Origin: an uncultured cyanobacterium
GTDB taxonomy: Bacteria; Cyanobacteriota; Cyanobacteriia; PCC-6307; Cyanobiaceae
Direction: 5' to 3'
Length of the DNA stretch: 64,000 nucleotides
NCBI GenBank assembly: GCA_903935205.1
Contig: CAIZQU010000096.1
Coordinates: 26,196 to 90,195 of the forward strand
Positions 28,446-38,349 of this stretch are shown here, piece by piece. The notes below the pieces were generated by a model. It searched no databases, was not told the DNA's origin, and saw only the letters and a list, made by a program, of their open reading frames with translations. The translations under genes and the position numbers were made by a program. The first letter of the stretch is position 1. The number at the start of each line of letters is the position of its first letter.

Positions 28446-28474
28446 TCGCCCTGGACCTGCTGCGCCGCCTGCTG

Positions 28475-29020
28475 TTGCTCCCACTCCTGGCGCCGCTGCT
28501 GGCGGTGCTGCTGATGGCTGCGCTCAATCCCCGCCCCAGCCTGGCCCTGCGGCTGCTCACCTGGACCAGCCCGGCCCTGCCGATCGGCGCCTGGATCGCC
28601 GCCATGGCGGCCGGCGGTGCGGCGCTCAGCGCGGGAGCCACGGCCCTGGCCCTGCGGGAGGCCGGCACCTCCCCGGAGACCCTGCGCCGGCGCCTGCATC
28701 GCGATGGCGAGCCGGAATGGAGCGAGGAGGAGCCGCTTCAGCGGCGTCAGCGCAGCCGGCAGCAGCCCGTTGAGCAGGTCCGGCCCGACTGGTCAGCCCC
28801 TTTCGCCGACGCTGCCTACAGCGCTGGGCCCAGTCGCCAGCCCGGCCAGCCGCCCCCCACCGTCGCCGTCCCCTTCCGGGTGATCCGCCCTCCTGCCCAG
28901 CAGCGACCGAGCCCGGCATCCGAGGCCAACCGCGGCCGCTGGGGCAGCGGTGAGACGGTGCCCCAGGGTCAGCCCGCCTGGGAGGACGACTGGGGTGCGG
29001 ACCCTCTCGAAACCTGGTGA
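28475..29020 (+). CDS. Small membrane-anchored conserved hypothetical protein
   Basis: About 181 aa. Two hydrophobic helices occupy the first 65 residues (LPLLAPLLAVLLMAAL and ALPIGAWIAAMAAGGAAL). A charged segment follows (SPETLRRRLHRDGEPEWSEEE), then a disordered Pro/Arg-rich tail ending in EDDWGADPLETW. The start is uncertain: TTG at 28475 is the first usual codon after the ubiX stop. It belongs to the ubiX-acsF gene run and resembles picocyanobacterial two-helix hypotheticals. No function is proposed. Confidence 0.6.
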   Translation: MLPLLAPLLAVLLMAALNPRPSLALRLLTWTSPALPIGAWIAAMAAGGAALSAGATALALREAGTSPETLRRRLHRDGEPEWSEEEPLQRRQRSRQQPVEQVRPDWSAPFADAAYSAGPSRQPGQPPPTVAVPFRVIRPPAQQRPSPASEANRGRWGSGETVPQGQPAWEDDWGADPLETW

Positions 29021-29112
29021 AACCCTGGCGCTGGCGCAGGCGGCATGCTGCCTTCCGCCCTCCCCGGACCCAGCCTTCCTAAAGTCCGCCCCTACCGCCG
29101 CTTCGCGCCCCG

Positions 29113-29604
29113 GTGACCGAGAGCTCCGTTCCGTCCCCCAAGCCCGCTCCGGGTTCTGCCTCAGAATCCGCTGCCCCCGCCAAGGCGGACGCTGCCAGGC
29201 CAGCCAAGCCCGAAGCAGGGGCACCAGCCAAGGCAAAACCGCCGGCTCCAGAGGATCGCCCTTTTGCCAAGTTTGTGCCGGAGCTGTTGCTGCCCGCCCT
29301 CGTGGCCGAGTGCCGCAACTACGGCGGTCCTGCCCCCGAACTGAGTTTTGAGCAGGGACCGATGCCGGTGGTGGGGGCCCCCTGCTGGTTCATCAGGGGA
29401 AGCCTTCCGGGTCAACGCCGCTTCTGGCTCTGTTTCAGTGAGGCCAGCATCCAGTCGGCCAAAACCCTGGCCCTGGCAGAGGCTGGAGCGGAACCGAGCC
29501 TGCTGGAATCGTTCCTGATCGACGAGCGCAAGATGACGCTGGCGCTGCTGGTATCGCGGCTGGTTCAGCGGCTCAACGGTCAGAAATGGCTGGGTCCCAA
29601 CTGA
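29113..29604 (+). CDS. DUF2996 family protein
   Basis: 163 aa, GTG start. An N-terminal Ala/Pro/Lys-rich disordered stretch (about 55 residues) precedes a folded domain with FVPELLLPALVAECRNYG, CWFIRGSLPGQRRFWLCFSE and SFLIDERKMTLALLVSRLVQ. This is the pattern of DUF2996, conserved in cyanobacteria and plastids, of unknown role. It sits 75 bp before acsF, in the same direction, so a link to chlorophyll or photosystem assembly is a reasonable guess. Confidence 0.8.
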   Translation: MTESSVPSPKPAPGSASESAAPAKADAARPAKPEAGAPAKAKPPAPEDRPFAKFVPELLLPALVAECRNYGGPAPELSFEQGPMPVVGAPCWFIRGSLPGQRRFWLCFSEASIQSAKTLALAEAGAEPSLLESFLIDERKMTLALLVSRLVQRLNGQKWLGPN

Positions 29605-29679
29605 GGCCTGGCTTCACATCCAGGCGCCGGCGCCCGCAGGGCGCCTACCATGACCCCACCGCCCCTGCCGCATCGCGCG

Positions 29680-30792
29680 ATGGTGCCCCCTGCCGCTTCC
29701 GCCACAGCCATCCCCAGCCTGGAGCCGACATCGGCGTCCGTGGGTAGCCCTGAGGCACCGCTGACCAAGGAGCCGGTGAAGGACACGATCCTGACGCCGC
29801 GCTTCTACACCACCGATTTCGAGGCCATGGCCGCCATGGACCTGCGGCCCAACGAAGCGGAGCTGGAAGCCATCTGCGAAGAGTTCCGCAAGGATTACAA
29901 CCGCCACCATTTCGTTCGGGACGAGGCTTTTGAAGGTGCGGCCGACAAGCTCGATCCGGAAACCCGGCGTGTGTTTGTGGAGTTCCTTGAGCAGAGCTGC
30001 ACCTCCGAATTCTCCGGATTTCTGCTTTACAAGGAGCTGAGCCGCCGCATCAAGGAAAAAAATCCACTTCTGGCCGAGTGTTTCGCCCACATGGCCCGCG
30101 ATGAAGCCCGCCACGCCGGCTTCCTGAACAAGGCGATGACCGATTTCGGCCTGCAGCTTGATCTCGGCTTCCTGACGGCTAACAAAGCCTACACCTACTT
30201 CAAGCCGAAATTCATCTTTTACGCCACCTATCTTTCTGAAAAAATCGGCTATTGGCGCTACATCGCTATTTACCGTCACCTGGAAAAGCATCCTGAGAGC
30301 AAAATCTTTCCAATCTTCAATTTCTTTGAGAACTGGTGTCAGGACGAAAATCGTCATGGCGATTTCTTTGATGCCTTGATGAAGGCTCAACCCGACACCG
30401 TACGCGGTTTCACTGCTCGCCTCTGGTGTCGCTTCTTCCTGCTTGCCGTGTTTGCCACCATGTATGTGCGCGACGTCGCCCGCAAGGAGTTCTACGAAGC
30501 CCTTGGCCTTGATGCCCGCGAGTACGACAAATACGTGATCGCCAAGACCAACGAGACCTCGGCCCGGGTCTTTCCGGTCGTTCTCGATGTTGAGAACCCC
30601 CGCTTCTGGGAAGGGCTTGAGCAGCTCGTGCGCAACAACGCCGCCCTCAGCCAGGCCGATCAGAGCGGAGCCGCCACCCCGATCAAGGCCCTGCGCAAGC
30701 TTCCCTACTGGGCCGGGAACGCCCTGGAGATGGCCCGCCTGTTCCTGATGGCTCCGATCCGCAGCGAGCGTTTCCAGCCCGCCGTCCGCTGA
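29680..30792 (+). CDS. acsF: Mg-protoporphyrin IX monomethyl ester oxidative cyclase
   Basis: O2-dependent di-iron enzyme that forms the fifth ring of chlorophyll. The protein is 370 aa. Carboxylate-bridged di-iron motifs are seen in [15 protein letters not shown] and [13 protein letters not shown] (ExxH), and again in [15 protein letters not shown] (ExxH). The N-terminal core starts [20 protein letters not shown] 29680 ([10 protein letters not shown]) is preferred over ATG 29650. A patch in the middle (about 30040-30420) is clearly less GC-rich than its surroundings. tldD follows after only 5 bp. Confidence 0.97.
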   Translation: MVPPAASATAIPSLEPTSASVGSPEAPLTKEPVKDTILTPRFYTTDFEAMAAMDLRPNEAELEAICEEFRKDYNRHHFVRDEAFEGAADKLDPETRRVFVEFLEQSCTSEFSGFLLYKELSRRIKEKNPLLAECFAHMARDEARHAGFLNKAMTDFGLQLDLGFLTANKAYTYFKPKFIFYATYLSEKIGYWRYIAIYRHLEKHPESKIFPIFNFFENWCQDENRHGDFFDALMKAQPDTVRGFTARLWCRFFLLAVFATMYVRDVARKEFYEALGLDAREYDKYVIAKTNETSARVFPVVLDVENPRFWEGLEQLVRNNAALSQADQSGAATPIKALRKLPYWAGNALEMARLFLMAPIRSERFQPAVR

Positions 30793-30797
30793 CAGCC

Positions 30798-32231
30798 TTG
30801 ACCTCCCCCACCTGCAACACCTCCGCCCCCTTCCACGATCCGACGTGGTCGGCCAGGCTCGAGCCCTTGCTTGCCAGCGGTCGCCGCTGCGGAGCCGATC
30901 TGGTGGAGTTCTTCCTCGAACGCACCGACCATCTTTCGCTGCTGGCTGAACAGGAGCTGATCACCAGCGTCTCCCCATCCTTCGGGATGGGGGCTGGCAT
31001 TCGTGTCTTCCGCGGCCATCGCGATGGTTTCGTCAGCACCAACGACCTCACGCCCGCCGGCCTGATGCGGGCGCTTGAGCAGGCCCTGGCGATGCTCGGG
31101 CTGGAGTCCAGTGCCGCCGCCCCCATGGGCTCCTTTGACGGGCTCCCGCCCCTCAGGGACCACGGCACTGTCAAGGGCGACTGGCTGGATCGCTGCCCAA
31201 GCCTGGCGGATGCCTCGGGCCGATTGCTGCAGGGCACCGCCCTGCTCGATCGCCACGGCAGCCATCTGCAGGCCCGCCGGGCCAGTTATTCGCGCAGCTG
31301 GCAGGACGTGCTGGTGGTGGCCAGTGACGGCACCCACTGCCGCGACATCCGCCTCCACCAGACCGTGGGGCTTTCGGTGATCGCCGCCGATGGGGATCAT
31401 CGGGCCAGCCTCAGCCGCCGCTACGGCACCACCGACAACCCCGACGATCTGCGCGACTGGGATTGCGAGGCCGCCGCCCGCGACCTGGGCGACAGCACCG
31501 CCACCATGCTGCGGGCTGATTTTGTTGAAGCCGGGCAGTATCCCGTCGTGCTCGCCAACCGTTTCGGCGGTGTGATCTTCCACGAAGCCTGCGGCCACCT
31601 TCTCGAAACCACCCAGGTCGAGCGGGGCACCACCCCCTTTGCCGACAAGGTGGGTGAACCGATTGCCCATGGGGCTGTCACCGCCATCGATGAGGGCATG
31701 ACCGGCGGAGCTTTCGGCTCTTTGGCCATGGATGACGAGGGCATGGAACCCCAGCGCAGCGTATTGATCGAAAACGGCATCCTGCGGCGTTTTCTCAGCG
31801 ACAGAGCCGGCGAACTGCGCACCGGCCATGCCCGCACCGGCAGCGGCCGCCGTCAAAGCCACGCCTTCGCAGCGGCCAGCAGGATGCGCAACACCTACAT
31901 CGCTCCTGGTCCCCATCAACCGCAGGATCTGATCGCCTCGATCGATCGCGGCCTCTACTGCAAGACGATGGGCGGTGGCAGCGTTGGCCCCACGGGTCAG
32001 TTCAATTTCGCCGTGGAGGAGGGCTACCAGATCGAGAACGGTCGTCTGACCAAGCCGGTCAAGGGAGCCACCCTGATCGGCGAGGCGAAGGAGGTGATGC
32101 CCAAAATTTCGATGTGCGCCGATGATCTCGACCTGGCCGCAGGTTTCTGTGGCTCGGTCAGCGGCAGCATCTACGTCACCGTGGGCCAGCCCCATATCAA
32201 GGTCGATGCGATCACGGTGGGGGGGCGTTGA
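30798..32231 (+). CDS. tldD: Metalloprotease TldD homolog
   Basis: 477 aa, TTG start. The TldD zinc motif is clear at about residue 262: IFHEACGHLLET (HExxxH), followed by ADKVGEPIAHGAV and SFGSL-like glycine-rich loops. TldD with its inactive partner TldE forms a heterodimer that digests unfolded or flexible peptides; in enterobacteria it matures microcin B17 and degrades the CcdA antitoxin. tldE follows with only 2 bases between stop and start, so the complex is encoded as one unit. It is tightly placed after acsF. Confidence 0.93.
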   Translation: MTSPTCNTSAPFHDPTWSARLEPLLASGRRCGADLVEFFLERTDHLSLLAEQELITSVSPSFGMGAGIRVFRGHRDGFVSTNDLTPAGLMRALEQALAMLGLESSAAAPMGSFDGLPPLRDHGTVKGDWLDRCPSLADASGRLLQGTALLDRHGSHLQARRASYSRSWQDVLVVASDGTHCRDIRLHQTVGLSVIAADGDHRASLSRRYGTTDNPDDLRDWDCEAAARDLGDSTATMLRADFVEAGQYPVVLANRFGGVIFHEACGHLLETTQVERGTTPFADKVGEPIAHGAVTAIDEGMTGGAFGSLAMDDEGMEPQRSVLIENGILRRFLSDRAGELRTGHARTGSGRRQSHAFAAASRMRNTYIAPGPHQPQDLIASIDRGLYCKTMGGGSVGPTGQFNFAVEEGYQIENGRLTKPVKGATLIGEAKEVMPKISMCADDLDLAAGFCGSVSGSIYVTVGQPHIKVDAITVGGR

Positions 32232-32233
32232 CG

Positions 32234-33652
32234 ATGACAACCACCACACCAGCCACCACGGGCCTGGACGCCGCTGCCCTGCGGGACCGGTTGAACACGT
32301 TGGCCTCGGCCGCCGGCATCCAGCAATGGGATCTGGGGGCCGCCTGCAGCACCGACAGCTCGGTGCAGGTCGATCGCGGTGAGCCCAAGCAGCTCAAGGG
32401 CGCCCAGCGCAGTGCGATCACGGTGCGGGTCTGGAACAGCGATCAGCGCATCGGCATCACCAGCACCTCCGACCTCTCGGATGCCGGCCTGGCCCGGGCC
32501 CTGGAGGGTGCCAAGGCCGCCAGCGCCTTTGGCAACCCCGAGGAGACGCCAGCCTTCTCGCCCCTGGCCCAGGCTCCCCTTCCGGTCCTGGATCAGCCCC
32601 TGCGGGAACCGCTGGGCATCCTCTCCCTGCTCGCCACCCTCAAGGATGCCGAGGCCGATCTGCTCGCCCGCCATCCGGCGATCGGCACCGTGCCCTACAA
32701 CGGCCTGGCTGAACGCAGCAGCGACCGCCTCTACCTGAACAGCGAGGGGGCCTGCCGCCAGCAGAGCCTCACCACCGCCAGCCTCTACCTCTACGCCCGC
32801 GCCGAGGAGGCCGGCCGCAAACCCCGCAGCAGTGGTGCCGTGCGCCTGGCTTACGGCGCCGCCGATCTCGATGTGGCCGGCTGCGTGGCCGAAGCGGCCG
32901 AACGCACGATTGCCCACCTCGACTACGGGCCCATTCCCACGGGCCACTACACCTGCGTGTTCAGTCCGGAGGCCTTCCTCGACCTGATCGGTGCCTTCAG
33001 CAGCCTGTTCAACGCCCGGGCCGTGCTTGACGGCATCAGCCTGAGCACCAGAGAGTCCCTCGGAACGCCCCTGGCGGTCCCCTTCCTCTCGATCCACGAC
33101 AACGGCCTCCATCCGGCCAACATCGGTGCCGCCGCCTTCGATGGCGAAGGGACCCCCACACGCCGTCTGGCCCTGGTGGAGGGTGGCATCCTCCAGAACT
33201 TCCTGCATTCGGAAGCCACAGCGCGCGCCTTCGGCGTCGCACCCACCGGCCACGCCGGCATGGGTGCCAAGGTGTCGGTCAGCCCCGATTGGTTCGAAAT
33301 CAGCGCCACCCCTGGCCAAGGGGGCGCTGCTTCTGGACTCAACCGCTTCGCCCGCGGTGCCGCCGGTCGCGATCGGGCGGACGGGGGCAGCGGTGCCGGT
33401 CTGGTGGTGATCGACTCCCTCTCAGCCCTCCACGCCGGGGTCAAGGCCAGCCAGGGTTCCTTCTCCCTGCCCTTTGATGGCTGGTGGATCCAGGATGGTG
33501 AACAGCGCTCGATCGAGGCCGCCACCGTGGCCGGAGACATCCGCCAGCTGCTGCGCTCCCTGGTGGGATTTGAAGGTGCCGGCAAGGTCACCCCTGCGGG
33601 CCTGAGCCCCTGGGTGTGGGTGGAGGATCTGGCCGTCACCGGCGACGCCTGA
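32234..33652 (+). CDS. tldE: TldE/PmbA-type subunit of the TldD/TldE protease
   Basis: 472 aa. It has the TldD/PmbA fold (RSAITVRVWNSDQRIGITS, GHYTCVFSPEAFLDLIGAF, NFLHSEATARAFG) but lacks the HExxxH zinc motif found in the neighbouring TldD. That is the normal state for the non-catalytic partner, which shapes the tunnel of the heterodimer. The ATG at 32234 is favoured over a TTG two codons upstream. fmt follows after 77 bp. Confidence 0.92.
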   Translation: MTTTTPATTGLDAAALRDRLNTLASAAGIQQWDLGAACSTDSSVQVDRGEPKQLKGAQRSAITVRVWNSDQRIGITSTSDLSDAGLARALEGAKAASAFGNPEETPAFSPLAQAPLPVLDQPLREPLGILSLLATLKDAEADLLARHPAIGTVPYNGLAERSSDRLYLNSEGACRQQSLTTASLYLYARAEEAGRKPRSSGAVRLAYGAADLDVAGCVAEAAERTIAHLDYGPIPTGHYTCVFSPEAFLDLIGAFSSLFNARAVLDGISLSTRESLGTPLAVPFLSIHDNGLHPANIGAAAFDGEGTPTRRLALVEGGILQNFLHSEATARAFGVAPTGHAGMGAKVSVSPDWFEISATPGQGGAASGLNRFARGAAGRDRADGGSGAGLVVIDSLSALHAGVKASQGSFSLPFDGWWIQDGEQRSIEAATVAGDIRQLLRSLVGFEGAGKVTPAGLSPWVWVEDLAVTGDA

Positions 33653-33729
33653 GCCCGTCCCGGCACCAACGCGGCCCACTCCAACCCAGCCGGGTGGCCC
33701 ATCCTCCAACCCGACCCGACACAGCTGCG

Positions 33730-34749
33730 ATGCGCATCCTCTTCTGGGGCACACCGGCCTATGCCCTGCCCAGCCTCGATGGCCTGCACGCTGCGGGACA
33801 TGAGCTGGTAGGCGTTGTCACCCAGCCCGACCGGCGCCGGGGTCGGGGTTCCGGACTGCAACCATCGGCTGTGAAGGCGCGGGCCGTGGAGCTGGGAATC
33901 CCGGTGTTCACGCCGGAGCGCATCCGCCGCGATCAGGCCATGCAGCGGACCCTGGCAGAGCTGCGCCCCGACCTCTCGGTGGTCGTGGCCTTCGGTCAGA
34001 TCCTTCCCCCCGCGGTGCTGCAGACCCCCCCCTTGGGCTGCTGGAACGCCCACGGCTCCCTGCTGCCCCGCTGGCGAGGGGCGGCGCCGATCCAGTGGTG
34101 CCTGCTGGAGGGGGACCGCCACACAGGGGTTGGCATCATGGCGATGGAGGAAGGCCTCGATACCGGCCCGGTGCTGCTGGAGGAATCGCTGGCGGTGGGC
34201 CTGAGCGAGAACGCCAGCGACCTGGCGACCCGCCTGGCCGGACTGAGTGCCCGGCTGCTCACGGAAGCCGTGGACCGCATCGCCGCCGTCGGCTCCGGCC
34301 GTGAGAGCGACCGGCATCAGCGCCTGGGCCTGCGACCCCAGAGCAGCGAAGGCATCACCCACGCCAGGCCCCTGGGCAAGGACGACTTCGTCATCGACTG
34401 GAACGGCAGCGCCCTGGCGATCCATCGGCGCATCATGGGACTCCATCCCGCTGCCTGGTGTGTGCATCAGGGACAGCGGCTCAGGCTGCTGGCCAGCGAA
34501 CCGCTGGTGGAGCGGCTGTCGGATCAACTGTCGCCGGAGGCGGCGGCCCTGGTCGGGCGATGGGGGGGAGAGCAGAGCGCCGCAGCGGGAACGGTGCTGG
34601 CCCTGGAGGAGGGGGTGGGAGCGGTGCTGGCGACGGGAGGATGCCCGTTGCTGGTGCGGGAGGGGCAGCTGCCGGGTCGTCGGCCGACAGGGGGAACGGC
34701 GCTGCTGCAACAACTATCGCTAAAAGTGGGAGAAAATATAAACTCTTAA
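33730..34749 (+). CDS. fmt: Methionyl-tRNA formyltransferase
   Basis: Formylates initiator Met-tRNA using 10-formyl-THF. The protein is 339 aa. N-terminal motifs are MRILFWGTPAYALPSLDGL and VVTQPDRRRGRG. The catalytic core AFGQILPPAVL, NAHGSLLPRWRGAAPIQW and EGLDTGPVL contains the Asn-His-Asp set of the family. A C-terminal OB-fold binds tRNA. The last codons drift into an AT-rich end (KVGENINS). The frame is open 38 codons upstream, but the start here gives the standard N-terminus. Confidence 0.96.
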   Translation: MRILFWGTPAYALPSLDGLHAAGHELVGVVTQPDRRRGRGSGLQPSAVKARAVELGIPVFTPERIRRDQAMQRTLAELRPDLSVVVAFGQILPPAVLQTPPLGCWNAHGSLLPRWRGAAPIQWCLLEGDRHTGVGIMAMEEGLDTGPVLLEESLAVGLSENASDLATRLAGLSARLLTEAVDRIAAVGSGRESDRHQRLGLRPQSSEGITHARPLGKDDFVIDWNGSALAIHRRIMGLHPAAWCVHQGQRLRLLASEPLVERLSDQLSPEAAALVGRWGGEQSAAAGTVLALEEGVGAVLATGGCPLLVREGQLPGRRPTGGTALLQQLSLKVGENINS

Positions 34750-34872
34750 GCAAAACAAAAGAGCATCAAGCCACTGGGGGCGGCGGAATTTAAGTTGTGT
34801 GATGTGAGCGGAAGTCAACAGTCAAGGTCGCTTCGCTGGGCTTAGACATGGAAAAGTTCGGGAATCAAAACG

Positions 34873-35076
34873 ATGCGCCGCGGTCTTTCCTTCGTCAACG
34901 CCACAGGTTCCGGTTGTGTGATCTACCGCGAGACATCCGGCCGCTACGTCGTCAGCCATGTTGAAGAACCCCTACACAGTCGCCCCGCTGCCACCTTGGC
35001 CGGTGCCTATGCCGTCTGCCAGGGCTGGGAGCGCAGCTTGATCGGGGAGGGCGCCGTGGCGACGCCCGTGGCCTGA
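34873..35076 (+). CDS. Small hypothetical protein
   Basis: 67 aa beginning MRRGLSFVNATGSGCVIYRE and continuing TSGRYVVSHVEEPLH, then a helix-like AATLAGAYAVCQGWERSL. Composition is protein-like and the upstream 120 bases are AT-rich, as expected for a promoter. No family was recognised; the size and style match picocyanobacterial orphan genes. It could be noncoding, so confidence is moderate. Confidence 0.5.
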   Translation: MRRGLSFVNATGSGCVIYRETSGRYVVSHVEEPLHSRPAATLAGAYAVCQGWERSLIGEGAVATPVA

Positions 35077-35110
35077 TGTCTGATGGTTGAGAGTCGCCGT
35101 CAGGGCGGCG

Positions 35111-35308
35111 TCATCTCAGCGAAACAGCACCCTGGGGCTGGCGGCGATGCAGTTCGTGCAGCCCCTCAAGCTGGTTGTGAACAGCCATGAGCTGGTCACG
35201 AATGTGACGGCTGTTATCGATCTTTTCGAGGGATAGCAGCATGGTCTCGATCTGAGCCTTGCAGGCAATCAGCACGCGACATTCGGGAGAACCTGGTTCG
35301 TAGAGCAT
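35111..35308 (-). CDS. Small hypothetical protein, helical
   Basis: 65 aa. It has a mostly helical, charged sequence (CKAQIETMLLSLEKIDNSRH, then IRDQLMAVHNQLEGLHELHR) that could form a small coiled-coil dimer. Conserved-looking but not recognised. It is convergent with the preceding small gene. A 19-base inverted repeat lies 10 bases upstream of its start codon and may be an operator, so it could be regulated. Confidence 0.55.
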   Translation of the reverse strand: MLYEPGSPECRVLIACKAQIETMLLSLEKIDNSRHIRDQLMAVHNQLEGLHELHRRQPQGAVSLR

Positions 35309-35317
35309 GATCGGGAT

Positions 35318-35356
35318 CTGGACTGGACCAGTTCAGACCATGACGTCCTGCAGGAC
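35318..35356. promoter_or_regulatory. Two palindromes upstream of the small helical gene
   Basis: CTGGACTGG and CCAGTTCAG (35318-35336) match in 8 of 9 positions as inverted arms around a single A. Then GTCCTGCAGGAC (35345-35356) is a perfect 12-bp palindrome. Both lie in the 50 bases before the start of the minus-strand 65-aa gene, the place where a repressor would bind. The regulator is unknown. Confidence 0.4.
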
Positions 35357-35543
35357 TGTCAAAACCGATGCCATTCCAGGTTCAGGGGCCCACCGGCCTC
35401 CCAGCGGACCGGGCCATGGCGGGCCTTCAACGGGCTCCTGAACGGATCGGCAGCCGGTCCGGTTCCGATTCGATGCGCCGACGACAAGTCCTGCGCAGCC
35501 AGGACAACCCTTGCCGCCGCGGTCGTCATCACCACGCCCCTGG

Positions 35544-36980
35544 TCAGGATCTGCGGCGCGGCCTGTCGCGGCGCTGCCCTGCCGTTCCAGCCGGGGAGCC
35601 GGAACCACCGCGCCCACCGCCCTGGCCACGCCCTGGCCCCCTCTCCCCCTGGCCGCCCCGTCCACCCTGGCGACCGCGACCGCCACTGAGATCGAGGGGC
35701 GGGGCACTCAGCACCGTCGGCTCAAAGCCTGGCACCTCCTGACGCGGCAGCGGCGAGCCAACCAACCGTTCGATCGCGCGCAGCAGCTCATGCTCCTCCG
35801 CCGCCACCAGGGAGATGGCGTGGCCCTTCTCCCCAGCCCGGCCGGTGCGGCCGATGCGGTGCACATAGTCCTCCGCCACATTCGGCAAATCCAGATTGAC
35901 CACATGCGGCAGCTGCTGGATATCGATGCCGCGGGCAGCGATGTCCGTTGCCACCAGCACCCGCACCTCGCCGCTCTTGAAGCCGGCCAGGGCTCTGGTT
36001 CGGGCCCCCTGGCTCTTGTTGCCATGGATCGCGGCGGCGGAGAGCCCCTCATGGTCGAGGCGTTCGGCTACCTTATTGGCGCCATGTTTGGTGCGGGAAA
36101 AGACCAAGACCTGGCGCCAATCATTGCTGCGGATCAGATGGGAAAGCAACTCACCCTTGCGGGCCATATCGCAGGGGTGCAGAATCTGTTCGACCAGTGG
36201 TGCGGCCTGGTTTTCCGGTGTTGCCTGCAACTGCACCGGCTGATGCAGCAACCCAGTGGCCAGGCGGCGGATCTCCGGCGAGAAGGTGGCCGAGAACAGC
36301 AGGTTCTGGCGCCGCTCCGGCAGCAGGGCCAGGATGCGACGGATATCCCGGATGAAGCCCATGTCGAGCATGCGATCGGCTTCATCGAGGACGAGAATCT
36401 CGACCTTTCCCAACCGCACCGCTCCCTGCTGTTGCAGATCCATCAGCCGACCAGGGGTGGCCACCAGCACATCGACGCCCTGGCGCAAGCGGGCGATCTG
36501 AGGATTGGGGCTGACCCCCCCGAAAATCACGGCTGAACGGAGGTCGAGATAGCGGCCATAGGCCACCACGCTGTCCTCCACCTGGGCGGCCAGCTCGCGG
36601 GTGGGGGTCAGCACCAGGGCCCGCACCTCAGCGGAGCGGGCGGGGGCTCCATGGCGCAGGCGTTCCAGCAGGGGCAGGGTGAAGCCGGCTGTCTTGCCCG
36701 TGCCGGTCTGGGCGGCCGCCATCACATCATGGCCATCGAGCACGGCGGGAATGCACTGGCGCTGGATCGGCGAAGGGGTGCGATACCCCTTGGCCGCGAC
36801 CGCCTTGAGCAGGGGCTCCGAAAGGCCGAGGGCTGCGAATTCCACCGCCAGGGACGCCGCCGGGGCCGTCAGGCCTGGTGCCGCCTGCGGCGCGGCCGTG
36901 GAGCTCGGATCCTCAGACCGCTGGCGAAGGGGATCGCCGTTGGCCGCCCTCCTGGGATTGGGCCGGTCGCCGCCGGGCAT
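35544..36980 (-). CDS. DEAD-box RNA helicase, RhlE-like
   Basis: 478 aa. The Q motif [58 protein letters not shown], and [13 protein letters not shown] are all present in the standard order, giving the two RecA-like domains. The tail is Gly/Arg-rich ([16 protein letters not shown]), an RNA-binding RGG-type region. Such helicases remodel rRNA and mRNA and are often cold-induced in cyanobacteria. The open frame extends 139 codons upstream in low-complexity code across the next gene, so I use the ATG at 36980. Confidence 0.92.
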   Translation of the reverse strand: MPGGDRPNPRRAANGDPLRQRSEDPSSTAAPQAAPGLTAPAASLAVEFAALGLSEPLLKAVAAKGYRTPSPIQRQCIPAVLDGHDVMAAAQTGTGKTAGFTLPLLERLRHGAPARSAEVRALVLTPTRELAAQVEDSVVAYGRYLDLRSAVIFGGVSPNPQIARLRQGVDVLVATPGRLMDLQQQGAVRLGKVEILVLDEADRMLDMGFIRDIRRILALLPERRQNLLFSATFSPEIRRLATGLLHQPVQLQATPENQAAPLVEQILHPCDMARKGELLSHLIRSNDWRQVLVFSRTKHGANKVAERLDHEGLSAAAIHGNKSQGARTRALAGFKSGEVRVLVATDIAARGIDIQQLPHVVNLDLPNVAEDYVHRIGRTGRAGEKGHAISLVAAEEHELLRAIERLVGSPLPRQEVPGFEPTVLSAPPLDLSGGRGRQGGRGGQGERGPGRGQGGGRGGSGSPAGTAGQRRDRPRRRS

Positions 36981-37108
36981 CCCGACCGTGGCAGGGGACG
37001 CCGGTCCAGCCTGGGCTGAGCGGCGACGACGGGGCTGGGGAGCGGAGGCGGCGGAGGCGGGGGAAGCGATCGGGCTCAGGAGCGCGGACTCCCACCCTAG
37101 GCAGCGGC

Positions 37109-37486
37109 TCAGCGTCCCTCCTCCCCCAGCGGTCCCCCATCCCGAGGTCGGTAGGCGCTGCAACGGTCGCAGGGGCCCTCCGGAAGCACGGCACAGCGCA
37201 GCAGAGGGGACAGGGCATTGAAGCGACAGCCGGGATCGCCGATCACCCAGCCGTGGCGAAAGGGACGGGCATCGGCGGGCCGCTCCTGGCGTTTCACGTC
37301 CAGGGCAATGGCGCAGAGCTGATAGCGACCATCGCGGAGGCTGTAGCGGTGAGAGCGCTGCAGCACCAGATAGCTCAGGCCAGCGACCACGATCCAACGG
37401 CCCGGTTGGGGCAGGCTGCCGGGGTCCTCAAGCTCCAGGTTGGCGACCGTGGCGCGGCTGACGGGATCGCGCAGCTCCACACGCAT
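37109..37486 (-). CDS. DUF6464-type conserved protein
   Basis: 125 aa. The first half has a beta-rich pattern ([43 protein letters not shown]). The C-terminal part is a cysteine module ([29 protein letters not shown]) that could bind a metal. This resembles the DUF6464 family of cyanobacteria; function is unknown. The start codon overlaps the TerC stop by one base, so the two are coupled, with the helicase gene downstream. Confidence 0.75.
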   Translation of the reverse strand: MRVELRDPVSRATVANLELEDPGSLPQPGRWIVVAGLSYLVLQRSHRYSLRDGRYQLCAIALDVKRQERPADARPFRHGWVIGDPGCRFNALSPLLRCAVLPEGPCDRCSAYRPRDGGPLGEEGR

Positions 37487-38238
37487 CAGCCGCCTCCACC
37501 TCCGGCTGCTTCCGGGCTGACCTCAGGGCTGCTGCTCCGCCGGCGGGAGAACCCCCAGGCGAACAGGGCCGCCACAGAGGCGAGCATCAGCCATTCGGGG
37601 ATCTCCAGCTGGGGCAGGAGCAGCCGCACCAGCAGTCGCAGGCCGACCAGGCCGACCGCGAGGTAGCCGGCGGTCTCGAGGTGCGTGAACACATCAAGCC
37701 AGCGGATGAACAGGCCGGCGGTCAACCGCAGGGCCAGTACCCCGATCACACCACCGGCCATGACAAGGGCCAGGCGATCGGTGACGGCAACCGCAGCGGC
37801 AACGCTGTCGAGGGAAAAGGCGAGATCCGTGAGGCCCAGGGTGAGCACCACCGGCAGCAGGTCGGCGGCCCCGGCCGGGGTGGCCGACCTGCTGCCGGCG
37901 TCTTCCTCCTGGGATTGGCGAGCGAGAAGCTGGGATCCGCAAAGCCAGAGCAGATAGATCGCCGCCAGGAGCTGAAGAGGCCAGAAGCGCAGAACCCAGC
38001 GGGCCGCCACGATCAGGCCAAGGCGTAACACCAGGGCCAGGCCCAGGGCCAGGTTGAGGGCCTGCCCCTGGCGGACGGGATCGTGGAGGCGTCGCGAGAT
38101 CGCCGCCAGGGCGATGGCGTTGTCGGCGGAGAGCACCGCCTCCAGTGCCACCAGCAGGGGCAACAACAACAGCACTTCTCCCCACTGGTCAGCCCCCTGA
38201 ACCAGGGTCGTCAATGAAGGGAGCGACTCCGCTTCCAT
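37486..38238 (-). CDS. TerC-family integral membrane protein
   Basis: 250 aa with seven hydrophobic segments. TerC features are LEAVLSADNAIALAAI near the N-terminus and LGLTDLAFSLDSVAAAVAV in the second half, each with the acidic residues expected in membrane metal sites. Family members export Mn2+ in some bacteria and are needed for thylakoid membrane biogenesis in plants. The C-terminus is Ser- and Gly-rich. It is first in the leftward group TerC, DUF6464 protein, helicase. Confidence 0.88.
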   Translation of the reverse strand: MEAESLPSLTTLVQGADQWGEVLLLLPLLVALEAVLSADNAIALAAISRRLHDPVRQGQALNLALGLALVLRLGLIVAARWVLRFWPLQLLAAIYLLWLCGSQLLARQSQEEDAGSRSATPAGAADLLPVVLTLGLTDLAFSLDSVAAAVAVTDRLALVMAGGVIGVLALRLTAGLFIRWLDVFTHLETAGYLAVGLVGLRLLVRLLLPQLEIPEWLMLASVAALFAWGFSRRRSSSPEVSPEAAGGGGG

Positions 38239-38349
38239 AGGCTTGGGGGATTCGGGGGGCTCGGGATCCGGCCCTCACGGTGGGAGCGGCTGCGGAGTTT
38301 GGGCCGATGCAGTCTAGTTAGGGTCAGCTGGCGCTCCGTGGCTGGGTCG

